Origin: BOG-908 sp965198855
Lineage (GTDB): Bacteria > Pseudomonadota > Alphaproteobacteria > Acetobacterales > Acetobacteraceae
Length of the DNA: 64,000 nt
Direction: 5' to 3'
Assembly: GCA_965198855.1 (NCBI GenBank)
Contig: CBDAPZ010000002.1
Span: forward strand, 1,860,001-1,924,000
Made by a program: the position numbers and the translations under genes. Below are positions 43,336 through 51,253 of this stretch, one piece after another. Below the pieces are notes generated by a model, which saw only the letters and a list, made by a program, of their open reading frames with translations, had not been told where the DNA came from and did not search any database. How positions within the stretch are numbered: the first letter of the stretch is position 1; the number at the start of each line of letters is the position of its first letter.

Positions 43336-44682
43336 ATGAATGCGGTAGTCGGCAATCTGACGAATAATGCGGCGGCCGCGCAGGCTTTCACCCGCTTCGG
43401 ATTTGGCGGCAGACCGGATGACGTCATTCCGGTGGATCCAATGACTTGGCTGTCGGCGCAGGCCACCTGCGCGGACGAGGCGCCGCCCGGGCAAAGCACA
43501 CGTGCAGCGCTGAATCTGGCCTATGAAGTGGATCAGGCGCCGCTCGGTTCGGGTTTGCGCGCCAGCCTGATGGCACAGCTGCTTGGCGGCTACCAGGCGG
43601 AAGTACAATCCATACTGAGCTATGCGGCGACGACGAAGATCCCATTTCGGGAAAGGCTCGTCTGGTTCTGGTCGAACCATTTCGCGATCACGGCGGATCG
43701 CGGCCATTCCAGCCTAGCCTGTGCGGGGCCTTATGTGCGTGATTTCATCAGGCCGTATATCGTTGGCACACTCTCGCAGATGCTGCAGGCGGCGATACTG
43801 AGCCCGGCGATGCTCACCTCGCTGAATGGCGATACATCGGTCGGCCCGCAAAGCACGATGGCGATCAATGCCGCAAAACATGGCATTTTTCTCGACATCA
43901 ATGAAAATCTCGGGCGCGAGACGCTGGAGCTGTATTCGCTCGGATACAACCAGGGTTATACGCAGGCGGACGTGGATGCGCTCGCCTATCTGCTATCCGG
44001 CATCGACGTGAACGGCAATCCGGCAAAACCTTATGGCGCTTTCTATAATCCCCTGAAGCAGCAACCCGGCAACGTGACGCTGATGGGCACCATTTATCCC
44101 TGCACCTTGTCGGGCCTGGTGGGCGCGCTGCACACGCTCGGCACGCATCCGGACACCTATGCGCATTTGGCGACCAAGCTGGTCACCCATTTCGTTTCCG
44201 ACACGCCTGCGGCGGCGGATATACAGACGGTGTATGCGGCGTTGGCCACCACCGGCGGCAGCCTTCCCGCGGCACATCGTGCGGTGATTGGGCTGCAGAA
44301 TGCCTGGGTGCCGCTGCAGAAAACCAGAACACCGACCGATCTCTGCATTGCGGCCTTACGAGCCACCGGCGCTGCGTCGGCGGGCATGAGCACGACCATG
44401 TTCGGCTGGCCGAAAGCCCTTGGCCAAACGATGTGGTGCCCGCCCTTTCCCAATGGCTGGTCGGATGATGCGGACTGGATCGGCCCCGCGGCGATGATGC
44501 TCCGCGCCGATTGGGCCTCGTGGTTTTCCGGCACCGTTTCAGGGGTTTCGCCGTCGCAGGCCGTGCTTGCCAGCATCGCACCTTTTCTCAGCACAGGCAC
44601 GGCCAACGCGCTGGCGGGCGCGTCCGGCACACAGCAGCAATTCACGCTGCTGTTCTGCTCACCCGAATTCCAGAGGCGCTGA
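43336..44682 (+). CDS. DUF1800 family protein
   Basis: 448 residues. The pattern 'A-F-T-R-F-G-F-G-G-R-P-D-D' at the start, 'L-V-W-F-W-S-N-H-F' and 'N-E-N-L-G-R-E-T-L-E-L-Y-S-L-G' are signatures of DUF1800. No standard signal peptide. These proteins nearly always pair with a DUF1501 protein encoded next door, as here (1-base gap). Biochemical function is unknown; roles in envelope or extracellular complexes have been suggested for some groups. No Shine-Dalgarno stands out. Confidence 0.9.
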   Translation: MNAVVGNLTNNAAAAQAFTRFGFGGRPDDVIPVDPMTWLSAQATCADEAPPGQSTRAALNLAYEVDQAPLGSGLRASLMAQLLGGYQAEVQSILSYAATTKIPFRERLVWFWSNHFAITADRGHSSLACAGPYVRDFIRPYIVGTLSQMLQAAILSPAMLTSLNGDTSVGPQSTMAINAAKHGIFLDINENLGRETLELYSLGYNQGYTQADVDALAYLLSGIDVNGNPAKPYGAFYNPLKQQPGNVTLMGTIYPCTLSGLVGALHTLGTHPDTYAHLATKLVTHFVSDTPAAADIQTVYAALATTGGSLPAAHRAVIGLQNAWVPLQKTRTPTDLCIAALRATGAASAGMSTTMFGWPKALGQTMWCPPFPNGWSDDADWIGPAAMMLRADWASWFSGTVSGVSPSQAVLASIAPFLSTGTANALAGASGTQQQFTLLFCSPEFQRR

Positions 44683-44683
44683 C

Positions 44684-45895
44684 ATGCTGCTTTCTCATGA
44701 TTGCGCCGAAAGCCGGCTGCGCATTGGCCGGCGCGGCATGCTGCTGGGGCTCGGCAGCATGCCTGCTTTCGGCAGCCTGACGCGTGCCAGGGCTGCCACT
44801 GCTGCTGCGCCGCGGCTGGTGGTGATCAACATCATAGGCGGGGTAGACGGGCTTTCGCTTGTGGCACCCTATGGCGATGCGAACCTTGCGAAATTGCGCA
44901 GCCAGATCATGGCGCCGGCGGTCGGCAAGCCCGGCGGCATGCTGGATCTCGGCGGCTATTTTGGCCTGCACCCGGCGATGCCAAATCTGCACCAGATGTT
45001 CCTCGACGGGACTGCGGCGATGGTGCATGCGGTGGGCAATGTGGTCGCAACACGGAGCCATTTCGAGGGTCAGGATTTTCTGCAAGCGGGGGCCGGGGAA
45101 ATCCTTGGCAGCGGCTGGCTCAATCGGGCCATGCAGTACGTCTCTGCCGCCGCGGGCATGCAAAGCGGCGTCTCGCTCAGTGTCGCACCGCCGCCATTGA
45201 TGCGCGGGAGCGTGATACCGGCCGGATGGGCGCCCGGCAATTTCCCGCAGATCAGCGGGACGTCGCAGACCGCCTTGCTCAACCTGCTCGCCAACGACCT
45301 TCTGCTCGGCCCGGCCTTTCAGGTCGGTGTGGGGGACAGGGCCGCCTTCAATACGCTGCTGGCAGCACGGCCTCTGCCTGCCGCCGCTTCCCCGTTGCAG
45401 GCGCTCGCCTGGGCGGCGGGCGATTTTCTCGCCGCCGAGTCCGGCCCGCGCATCGCCGCCATCGAGACACAGAATTTCGATACGCATGCCAAGCAGGTCG
45501 ATTTCCTGAACACCAACCTTGCTGATCTCGATGGCGCCTTGCTAGCTCTGAAAACCAGTCTTGGCCCCGCCTGGGCCGAGACGGTGGTGATGACGATGAC
45601 CGAGTTCGGCCGCACCGCCGCGTGCAACGGCAATGCCGCCGCCGGCACCGATCACGGCACCGGCTTTGCGGTGCTGCTTGCAGGCGGCGCGGTGAATGGC
45701 GGCAAGGTTTATGGCACCTGGCCGGGTTTGGCCGCGTCACAGCTTTACCAGGGACGCGATCTGGCGCCCACGACGGATATCCGATCTATTGCGATGGGTG
45801 TGCTCGAGCAGCACATGGGAATTGCGGCTGCGGAGATGGCAGGGATTTTTCCAGATAATTCGGTGAAGGCTATTTTGGGACTTGTGACCGGCTAG
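44684..45895 (+). CDS. DUF1501 family Tat-exported protein
   Basis: 403 residues from the ATG at 44684, one base after the DUF1800 stop. A twin-arginine signal (G-R-R-G-M-L-L-G-L-G-S, R16-R17) directs it to the periplasm. 'G-G-V-D-G-L-S-L-V-A-P', 'S-H-F-E-G-Q-D' and 'T-M-T-E-F-G-R-T' with a distal 'D-H-G-T' match DUF1501, an alkaline-phosphatase/sulfatase-superfamily-like fold. Partner of the DUF1800 protein. The activity is unknown. Confidence 0.9.
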   Translation: MLLSHDCAESRLRIGRRGMLLGLGSMPAFGSLTRARAATAAAPRLVVINIIGGVDGLSLVAPYGDANLAKLRSQIMAPAVGKPGGMLDLGGYFGLHPAMPNLHQMFLDGTAAMVHAVGNVVATRSHFEGQDFLQAGAGEILGSGWLNRAMQYVSAAAGMQSGVSLSVAPPPLMRGSVIPAGWAPGNFPQISGTSQTALLNLLANDLLLGPAFQVGVGDRAAFNTLLAARPLPAAASPLQALAWAAGDFLAAESGPRIAAIETQNFDTHAKQVDFLNTNLADLDGALLALKTSLGPAWAETVVMTMTEFGRTAACNGNAAAGTDHGTGFAVLLAGGAVNGGKVYGTWPGLAASQLYQGRDLAPTTDIRSIAMGVLEQHMGIAAAEMAGIFPDNSVKAILGLVTG

Positions 45896-46021
45896 AACGA
45901 AGTTTTTTGAAAAAAGAACCAAAAAATCGTTTGTGTCCTCGCGCACATCGCCGGAGAGAACCGCGACAGCGACATAGAAGTCTTTTGCTTCTTTTCTTCA
46001 GAAAAGAAGACTTTCTTGCTT
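45896..46021. repeat. Full-length terminator-like repeat, copy R6 (inverted)
   Basis: The left hairpin is GTTTTTTGAAAAAAGAAC. The core appears in inverted orientation (CCGCGACAGCGACATAG) followed by AAGTCTTTTGC and the palindrome TTCTTTTCTTCAGAAAAGAA. Unlike most copies it lies between two same-direction genes, DUF1501 and oxyR. Confidence 0.75.
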
Positions 46022-46059
46022 CAATTGACAGCACCTCTAGGCAATGCGTCACTCCCTAC

Positions 46060-46956
46060 ATGACTCTACAGGATCTGCGCTACCTCGTGGCACTCGTCGA
46101 TCACGGGCATTTCGGCAGGGCCGCGGCCGCCTGCGACATCGCGCAATCCACGCTCAGCACGCAGATCAAGAAGCTGGAGGAGCAGCTTGGTGTCGCGTTG
46201 TTCGAGCGTACGAGCAAGTCGGTGTGCGTGACGGAAACCGGCGAAGAGGTCGCTGGCCGTGCGCGGAAGATTTTGGCGGATGTCGAGGCCATCGTGAGTG
46301 TCGGCCAGCGCAAGGGGGCGCCGCTGGCGCATGCGTTCAGCCTGGGCGTCATCCCGACGCTGGGGCCTTATCTCCTGCCATGGCTCGTGCCGGCGCTGCG
46401 CCACGATTATCCGGATCTGCATCTGTCGATACGTGAGGATCTGACGGCGTCGCTGCTGGAAAGGCTCGTCACCCATCGGCTGGATGCGGCGCTGGTCGCG
46501 TTGCCGGTGGCCGATGACCGCGTGGAGAGCCTGCCGCTGTTCGATGAGCCGTTCTGGTTCGCCGAGCCGCGTGGCCGCAAGACGGCAAAGCCCAGGATCA
46601 TGTCCGAGGCGGATCTGCGCGGCCAGCGGCTGCTGCTGCTGACGGAGGGGCATTGCCTGCGTGACCAGGCGCTGGCGCTGTGCGGCACGGTCGATCGCCA
46701 TGCCGAAGGGGATTTCCGTGCCACCAGCCTGGAGACCATCCTGCAGATGGTGGCGACCGGGCTGGGTTGCACGCTGCTGCCGGCGATGGCGCGGGGGGCT
46801 TTCCATGCCAGCGCGGTCGCCACGCGTCCGCTGGAGGCTGGACTTGGGCGTCAGATCGGCCTGGTATGGCGCCGTTCCTACCCGGCGATACGGGATCTGC
46901 ATCTGCTGGCACAGACGCTGCGGGCGCATCTTCCGCAAGGTGTTCATCCGGTTTGA
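46060..46956 (+). CDS. oxyR: Hydrogen-peroxide-sensing LysR-type regulator
   Basis: 298 residues from the ATG at 46060, where the LysR HTH begins ('L-Q-D-L-R-Y-L-V-A-L'). The redox cysteines are at exactly the E. coli positions, C199 and C208, in 'G-H-C-L-R-D-Q-A-L-A-L-C'. Oxidation forms the disulfide that activates transcription. katG lies downstream in the same direction after a 179-bp gap with a candidate OxyR site. It is very likely the activator of katG and possibly of nearby stress genes. Confidence 0.94.
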   Translation: MTLQDLRYLVALVDHGHFGRAAAACDIAQSTLSTQIKKLEEQLGVALFERTSKSVCVTETGEEVAGRARKILADVEAIVSVGQRKGAPLAHAFSLGVIPTLGPYLLPWLVPALRHDYPDLHLSIREDLTASLLERLVTHRLDAALVALPVADDRVESLPLFDEPFWFAEPRGRKTAKPRIMSEADLRGQRLLLLTEGHCLRDQALALCGTVDRHAEGDFRATSLETILQMVATGLGCTLLPAMARGAFHASAVATRPLEAGLGRQIGLVWRRSYPAIRDLHLLAQTLRAHLPQGVHPV

Positions 46957-46991
46957 TACGCCTATCAACGATCGCTTTGGCCTATCGTAGC
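46954..46991. promoter_or_regulatory. Candidate OxyR-binding region upstream of katG
   Basis: Two CTATC half-sites begin at 46962 and 46982, 20 bases apart (two helical turns), within GATACGCCTATC and GGCCTATCGTAG. OxyR tetramers bind ATAG/CTAT-type half-sites with such spacing. The site is about 150 bases upstream of katG. Confidence 0.5.
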
Positions 46992-47135
46992 CATACCGGC
47001 CATCTATTTTACAAGCGGGGTGCGCGGCGCTAGTGTCCGCGTGTTGCCAGCAGGGACATAGCTTCCGGCGCACGACATTCGCTGAATGACACGCGTCGCC
47101 GCAGAGCGAACCACACAACGCGACAGGAGAGAAAC

Positions 47136-49322
47136 TTGGACGGAATGACGGATTCAGGCGCGGGCAAATGCCCCGTGATGCACAAAGGACGCTCCAGCCG
47201 GGCGAACCGGGATTGGTGGCCGAACAGCTTAAGCCTGCAGATGCTCAACCAGCATTCGCCGCGCTCGAACCCGCTGGGTGAAGCGTTCGACTACGCAGCG
47301 GCCTTCAAGACCCTCGATCTCGATGCGGTGATCAAGGATCTTCATGCCCTGATGACGGATTCCCAGGAGTGGTGGCCGGCCGATTTCGGTCATTACGGTG
47401 GCCTTTTCATCCGCATGGCGTGGCATAGCGCCGGCACCTATCGTATCACCGATGGCCGCGGCGGCGCCGGTGGCGGGCAGCAGCGCTTCGCGCCGCTAAA
47501 CAGCTGGCCCGACAACGTCAATCTCGACAAGGCACGCCGCCTGCTCTGGCCGATCAAGCAGAAATACGGCGAGAAGCTTTCCTGGGCCGATCTGTTTGTG
47601 CTCACCGGCAATGTTGCTTTGGAATCGATGGGCTTCAAGACTTTCGGCTTCGCCGGCGGCCGGCCGGATACCTGGGAGCCGGAACAGCTTTATTGGGGCC
47701 CAGAGGGCACCTGGCTGGGTGACGAGCGATATAGCGGCGAACGCCAGCTGCAGAACCCGCTTGGCGCGGTGCAGATGGGCCTGATCTACGTGAACCCGGA
47801 AGGCCCAAACGGCAATCCTGATCCGCTCGGCTCCGCCCGTGACATCCGCGAGACCTTCGCGCGCATGGCGATGAACGACGAAGAGACGGTGGCGCTGATT
47901 GCCGGCGGCCATACCTTCGGCAAGACCCATGGTGCAGGCGATCCGTCTTTCGTCGGCGTGGAGCCGGAAAGCGGCCAGATCGAGGATCAGGGCCTCGGCT
48001 GGCACAGCAAACACGGCACGGGCTATGGCGCAGACGCCATCGGGTCCGGCCTGGAGGTCACCTGGACACAGACGCCGACGCAGTGGAGCAACCACTATTT
48101 CGACAATCTGTTCAAGTTCGAGTGGGAGCTGACCACTAGCCCAGGCGGCGCCAAGCAGTGGCAGGCGAAGAATGCACAAGCGGATATCCCTGATGCGCAT
48201 GATCCGTCCAAGAAGAAGCTGCCGACCATGCTGACCTCGGATCTGGCGATGCGCTTCGATCCTGCATACGAAAAGATATCGCGCCGCTTCTACGAGAACC
48301 CCGACCAGTTCGCGGATGCGTTTGCCCGCGCTTGGTTCAAGCTGACTCATCGCGACATGGGGCCGATCGGCCGCTATCTCGGCCCATTGGTGCCGAAAGA
48401 GACGCTGATCTGGCAGGACCCGATCCCGGCCGTGGATCATCCGCTGATCGACGAAGCGGATACCGAGTCGCTGAAGGCGAAGATCCTAGCCTCCGGCTTG
48501 TCGGTTTCGCAGCTCGTCTCGGCCGCCTGGGCGTCCGCCTCGACCTATCGTGGTTCGGACAGGCGCGGTGGCGCGAACGGTGCCCGCGTTCGCCTCGCCC
48601 CGCAGATGGATTGGAAGATCAACAATCCGCCTGAGCTGGCAACAACCCTGGCAGCGCTCGAGAAAGTCCAGTCCGAGTTCAATGCGTCCGCGGCTGGCGG
48701 CAAGAAGGTTTCCATCGCCGACCTGATCGTGCTCGGTGGTACTGCCGCCATCGAAAAGGCTGCGAAGGATGGCGGCACCGAGGTGAAGGTCAGCTTCGCA
48801 CCGGGCCGCATGGATGCTTCCCAGGAGCAGACCGATGCGCACTCCTTCGCGCCGCTCGAGCCGCTCGCCGATGGCTTCCGCAACCACTATCTGCTTGGAC
48901 AAGAGCTGATGGCGCCTGAAGAAGCTTTGGTAGACCGTGCACAGCTGCTGAAACTCACTGGTCCTGAGATGACGGTGCTCGTCGGTGGCCTGCGCGTGCT
49001 GGGTGCTGCGGCTGTCAACTCCAAGCACGGCGTGTTCACCGATCGTGTCGGGACGCTGACTAACGACTTCTTCGTCAACCTGCTCGACATGCGTAATGAG
49101 TGGAGCCCCGTCGGCTCTGACGACATCTATGAGGGCCGCGATCGCAAAACGAAGGAAGTGAGATGGACCGCAACGCGCGTCGATCTTATTTTTGGCTCAC
49201 ACTCGGAACTGCGTGCCCTTGCGGAAGTCTATGGGTCGGCCGATGCGAAGGCGAAGTTCGTCAAGGACTTTGCGGCTGCATGGACCAAGGTGATGAACGC
49301 TGATCGCCTAGATTTGGTGTGA
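47136..49322 (+). CDS. katG: Catalase-peroxidase
   Basis: 728 residues from a TTG at 47136, preferred because AGGAG ends 6 bases before it; an ATG lies three codons later. The distal triad R93-x-x-W96-H97 ('R-M-A-W-H-S-A-G-T') is intact, and 'G-G-H-T-F-G-K-T-H-G' carries the proximal haem-ligand His. 'M-G-L-I-Y-V-N-P-E-G-P' holds the Tyr of the Met-Tyr-Trp adduct. Full-length two-domain KatG. It removes hydrogen peroxide in the cytoplasm and is likely OxyR-controlled. Confidence 0.97.
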   Translation: MDGMTDSGAGKCPVMHKGRSSRANRDWWPNSLSLQMLNQHSPRSNPLGEAFDYAAAFKTLDLDAVIKDLHALMTDSQEWWPADFGHYGGLFIRMAWHSAGTYRITDGRGGAGGGQQRFAPLNSWPDNVNLDKARRLLWPIKQKYGEKLSWADLFVLTGNVALESMGFKTFGFAGGRPDTWEPEQLYWGPEGTWLGDERYSGERQLQNPLGAVQMGLIYVNPEGPNGNPDPLGSARDIRETFARMAMNDEETVALIAGGHTFGKTHGAGDPSFVGVEPESGQIEDQGLGWHSKHGTGYGADAIGSGLEVTWTQTPTQWSNHYFDNLFKFEWELTTSPGGAKQWQAKNAQADIPDAHDPSKKKLPTMLTSDLAMRFDPAYEKISRRFYENPDQFADAFARAWFKLTHRDMGPIGRYLGPLVPKETLIWQDPIPAVDHPLIDEADTESLKAKILASGLSVSQLVSAAWASASTYRGSDRRGGANGARVRLAPQMDWKINNPPELATTLAALEKVQSEFNASAAGGKKVSIADLIVLGGTAAIEKAAKDGGTEVKVSFAPGRMDASQEQTDAHSFAPLEPLADGFRNHYLLGQELMAPEEALVDRAQLLKLTGPEMTVLVGGLRVLGAAAVNSKHGVFTDRVGTLTNDFFVNLLDMRNEWSPVGSDDIYEGRDRKTKEVRWTATRVDLIFGSHSELRALAEVYGSADAKAKFVKDFAAAWTKVMNADRLDLV

Positions 49323-49328
49323 CGTATA

Positions 49329-49362
49329 GGAGGTTTGGGGAAGGCAATCTCCCCGAACCTCC
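49329..49362 (+). terminator. Hairpin after katG
   Basis: GGAGGTTTGGGGA pairs with TCCCCGAACCTCC (one mismatch) around AGGCAA, 6 bases after the katG stop. Confidence 0.65.
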
Positions 49363-49380
49363 GATTACGGAGGAGGGACG

Positions 49381-49404
49381 CCGTTCTTTTTTAAAAAAGA
49401 ACGG
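49381..49404. terminator. Perfect palindrome, short repeat copy R11
   Basis: CCGTTCTTTTTT and AAAAAAGAACGG form a 12-bp perfect palindrome between convergent katG and the small secreted protein gene. It is a bare-hairpin relative of R1. Confidence 0.65.
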
Positions 49405-49416
49405 CTTGTCTAGAAC

Positions 49417-49779
49417 CTAATGCAGACATGCTTTCATTTGATTTTCGGCAATCGAGAACGCGTACGGTGCGTCTGCGCGAACACTAACGTTGTGGAACAA
49501 ACAGCGGCGGCCGCCTTTATCCGACACACGCACATCATAAGTTCCGGCAACGAATCCTGGCAGACTCAGGCGCTCATCTGGATCAACGGTGTGATCCGGA
49601 TCGGAGAGGCATAGATTAGTCGACCACGCGCCTTTCCCGGCCGGCTGCGCATAGAGCTCTGTGATTGTTTCCGCAGTCAGATTCCAGAACTTAAGCACCT
49701 TTCTGGTCTCCGCGATGCTGGGACCGGAAGCAACAGCACCGACAATCACAAGCGCCATCAACATAGACAGCTTTTTCAT
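49417..49779 (-). CDS. Small secreted protein of unknown function
   Basis: 120 residues from the ATG at 49779, which has GAAAGG six bases upstream. The signal peptide ends near 'G-P-S-I-A-E'. The mature part reads like a compact beta domain: 'V-L-K-F-W-N-L-T', 'L-Y-A-Q-P-A-G', 'G-T-Y-D-V-R-V-S-D' and 'R-C-L-F-H-N-V-S-V', with three Cys in the mature chain. I do not recognise the family. Convergent with katG. Confidence 0.7.
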   Translation of the reverse strand: MKKLSMLMALVIVGAVASGPSIAETRKVLKFWNLTAETITELYAQPAGKGAWSTNLCLSDPDHTVDPDERLSLPGFVAGTYDVRVSDKGGRRCLFHNVSVRADAPYAFSIAENQMKACLH

Positions 49780-49952
49780 CGAAAAACCTTTCTTCCGCCG
49801 TAGCACAGTCGGGACTTAACCTGTGTGAATGTCCGCGGCAATCAGGCCGCAGCGCTGTGACCCGGGATGGATGCCCGGCTTCAAACAGGGTCGGGAATGG
49901 TCTACGCTGCGCGCATCATGACCTTCCCACGCCCGATCATGCCCCCTCTGCC

Positions 49953-50981
49953 ATGAGCAGGGCTGGTGGTGCCGGCGACGAAATGCTTCTGCGTGCCCTG
50001 GGCATCGACGAAGACGAGGAGCAGGTCTATCGAATGCTTCTGGTCCGGCGCTCCGCCACTGCCGAAGAAGCTGCCGCAGCCTTGGCGATGCCTGTGACCG
50101 CCGCCGAAAACCTGTTGCAACGGGCCGAAGCGAAGGGCCTCGCCTCGCACTCGCCCGAACGGCCACGACGGTATATCCCGACGCAGCCTGACCTTGCCGT
50201 CGATTTCCTCATCCAGCAGCAGCGCGGCTTGATTGAGAACGCGCGCGGCGCCATCCCCGCGTTGCAGTCGCTCACACCTGAAGCGCCCGCGCAGTCCAAT
50301 GAGCTAGAACTCGTCGAGATCATCACCAACCGTGTGGCGCTTGGGCGAATCCTTGAGCAGCAGCAACGTGAGATGCAAAGCGAAGTGTTCGCCTTCCAGC
50401 GCGCGCCGGAGCTTTACCCGGACGGCCACCAGAAAGTGGTGCCGAAACATCTACGCATACGCAGCATCTCCGACGCCACCTATATCAGCCTGCCCGGCCG
50501 GCTGGAATTGTTGCGCAGGCTGGTAGAGCTTGGCGAAGAAGCCCGTTACGCCCACGCCTTGCCGATGAAGATGATCGTATGGGACCGCCGGATCGCGCTT
50601 GTGCCGCTCAGTATCGAGAAGCAGGAAGGCCCGGCCTTGCTGGTGCGCGGCTCTTCTCTGCTCGACGCGCTCTGCGCGTTGTTCGACCTCATGTGGGAGC
50701 GTTCGACCCCTGTAGCCTTCGCAACCGCCCAACCAGCGGATACAAAATCCAATCTGCGTTTGTCCAAGGCAGCCGAAAGCCTCATTCCGCTGTTGGCCGC
50801 AGGGCTAAACGACAAAGTCATCACCCATCAGGGTGATTTGTCCAAGACCACGCTCAATCGCCGCATTGCCGAGCTGATGCAGGCCTTCGATGCCCGCACC
50901 CGTTTTCAGCTTGGCTGGCGCGCTGCCCTTGCAGCGTTTCCCGAACGCGCGCGGCGCGGGGACGACGACGCGACTGGGTGA
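49953..50981 (+). CDS. Dual-HTH regulator: TrmB-like N-terminus, LuxR-type HTH at C-terminus
   Basis: 342 residues from the ATG at 49953. The N-terminal wHTH ('E-D-E-E-Q-V-Y-R-M-L-L-V-R-R-S') resembles TrmB-family regulators. A middle ligand-type domain follows ('R-S-I-S-D-A-T-Y-I-S-L-P'), then a C-terminal LuxR/GerE-like HTH ('L-L-A-A-G-L-N-D-K-V-I' to 'R-R-I-A-E-L-M'). This layout is common in actinobacteria near peptidase or secondary-metabolism genes. The S53 peptidase gene lies downstream in the same direction, a plausible target. The last codons overlap a perfect palindrome. Confidence 0.8.
   Translation: MSRAGGAGDEMLLRALGIDEDEEQVYRMLLVRRSATAEEAAAALAMPVTAAENLLQRAEAKGLASHSPERPRRYIPTQPDLAVDFLIQQQRGLIENARGAIPALQSLTPEAPAQSNELELVEIITNRVALGRILEQQQREMQSEVFAFQRAPELYPDGHQKVVPKHLRIRSISDATYISLPGRLELLRRLVELGEEARYAHALPMKMIVWDRRIALVPLSIEKQEGPALLVRGSSLLDALCALFDLMWERSTPVAFATAQPADTKSNLRLSKAAESLIPLLAAGLNDKVITHQGDLSKTTLNRRIAELMQAFDARTRFQLGWRAALAAFPERARRGDDDATG
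50811..50842. repeat. Imperfect palindrome inside the regulator's HTH codons
   Basis: GACAAA-gtc-ATCACCC, spacer ATCA, then GGGTGATTTGTC. It lies over the codons for 'D-K-V-I-T-H-Q-G-D-L-S' and shares a 13-mer with the palindrome at 50975. Confidence 0.7.
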
Positions 50982-51006
50982 TTTGTCCCATAGGACAAAT
51001 CACCCA
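50975..51006. repeat. Perfect palindrome overlapping the regulator's stop codon
   Basis: TGGGTGATTTGTCC, spacer CATA, then GGACAAATCACCCA (14-bp arms). Each arm repeats the 13-mer GGGTGATTTGTCC that also occurs in the gene at 50831-50843, and the ATCACCCATCA context is shared too. It may be a terminator, an operator, or the result of a template-switch duplication. Confidence 0.75.
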
Positions 51007-51078
51007 TCATTCCGCCTTGCGTGATAGCTTCGCTCGCAGCATGATCCGCGCAGCGTAGTATTGTTGTTGAAGTTCGCA

Positions 51079-51217
51079 GGAAGTGAAGCAGTTCTTTTTT
51101 GAAAAAAAGAGCCAAAAGACCTTTATTCTTCGGCTACACGCTTCCGGATAAATCCGCGACAGCGACATAAAAGTCTTTTGCTTCTTTTCTTCAGAAAAGA
51201 AGGCTTTTTCCTTGCTT
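51079..51217. repeat. Full-length terminator-like repeat, copy R7 (inverted)
   Basis: Left arm GAAGCAGTTCTTTTTTGAAA, inverted core CCGCGACAGCGACATAA, AAGTCTTTTGC and palindrome TTCTTTTCTTCAGAAAAGAA. It separates the dual-HTH regulator and the S53 peptidase, which point the same way, so it should insulate the two transcripts. Confidence 0.75.
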
Positions 51218-51253
51218 GTCTAGACGTGTTCTTGCAATTTCTGGAGATTTCTC

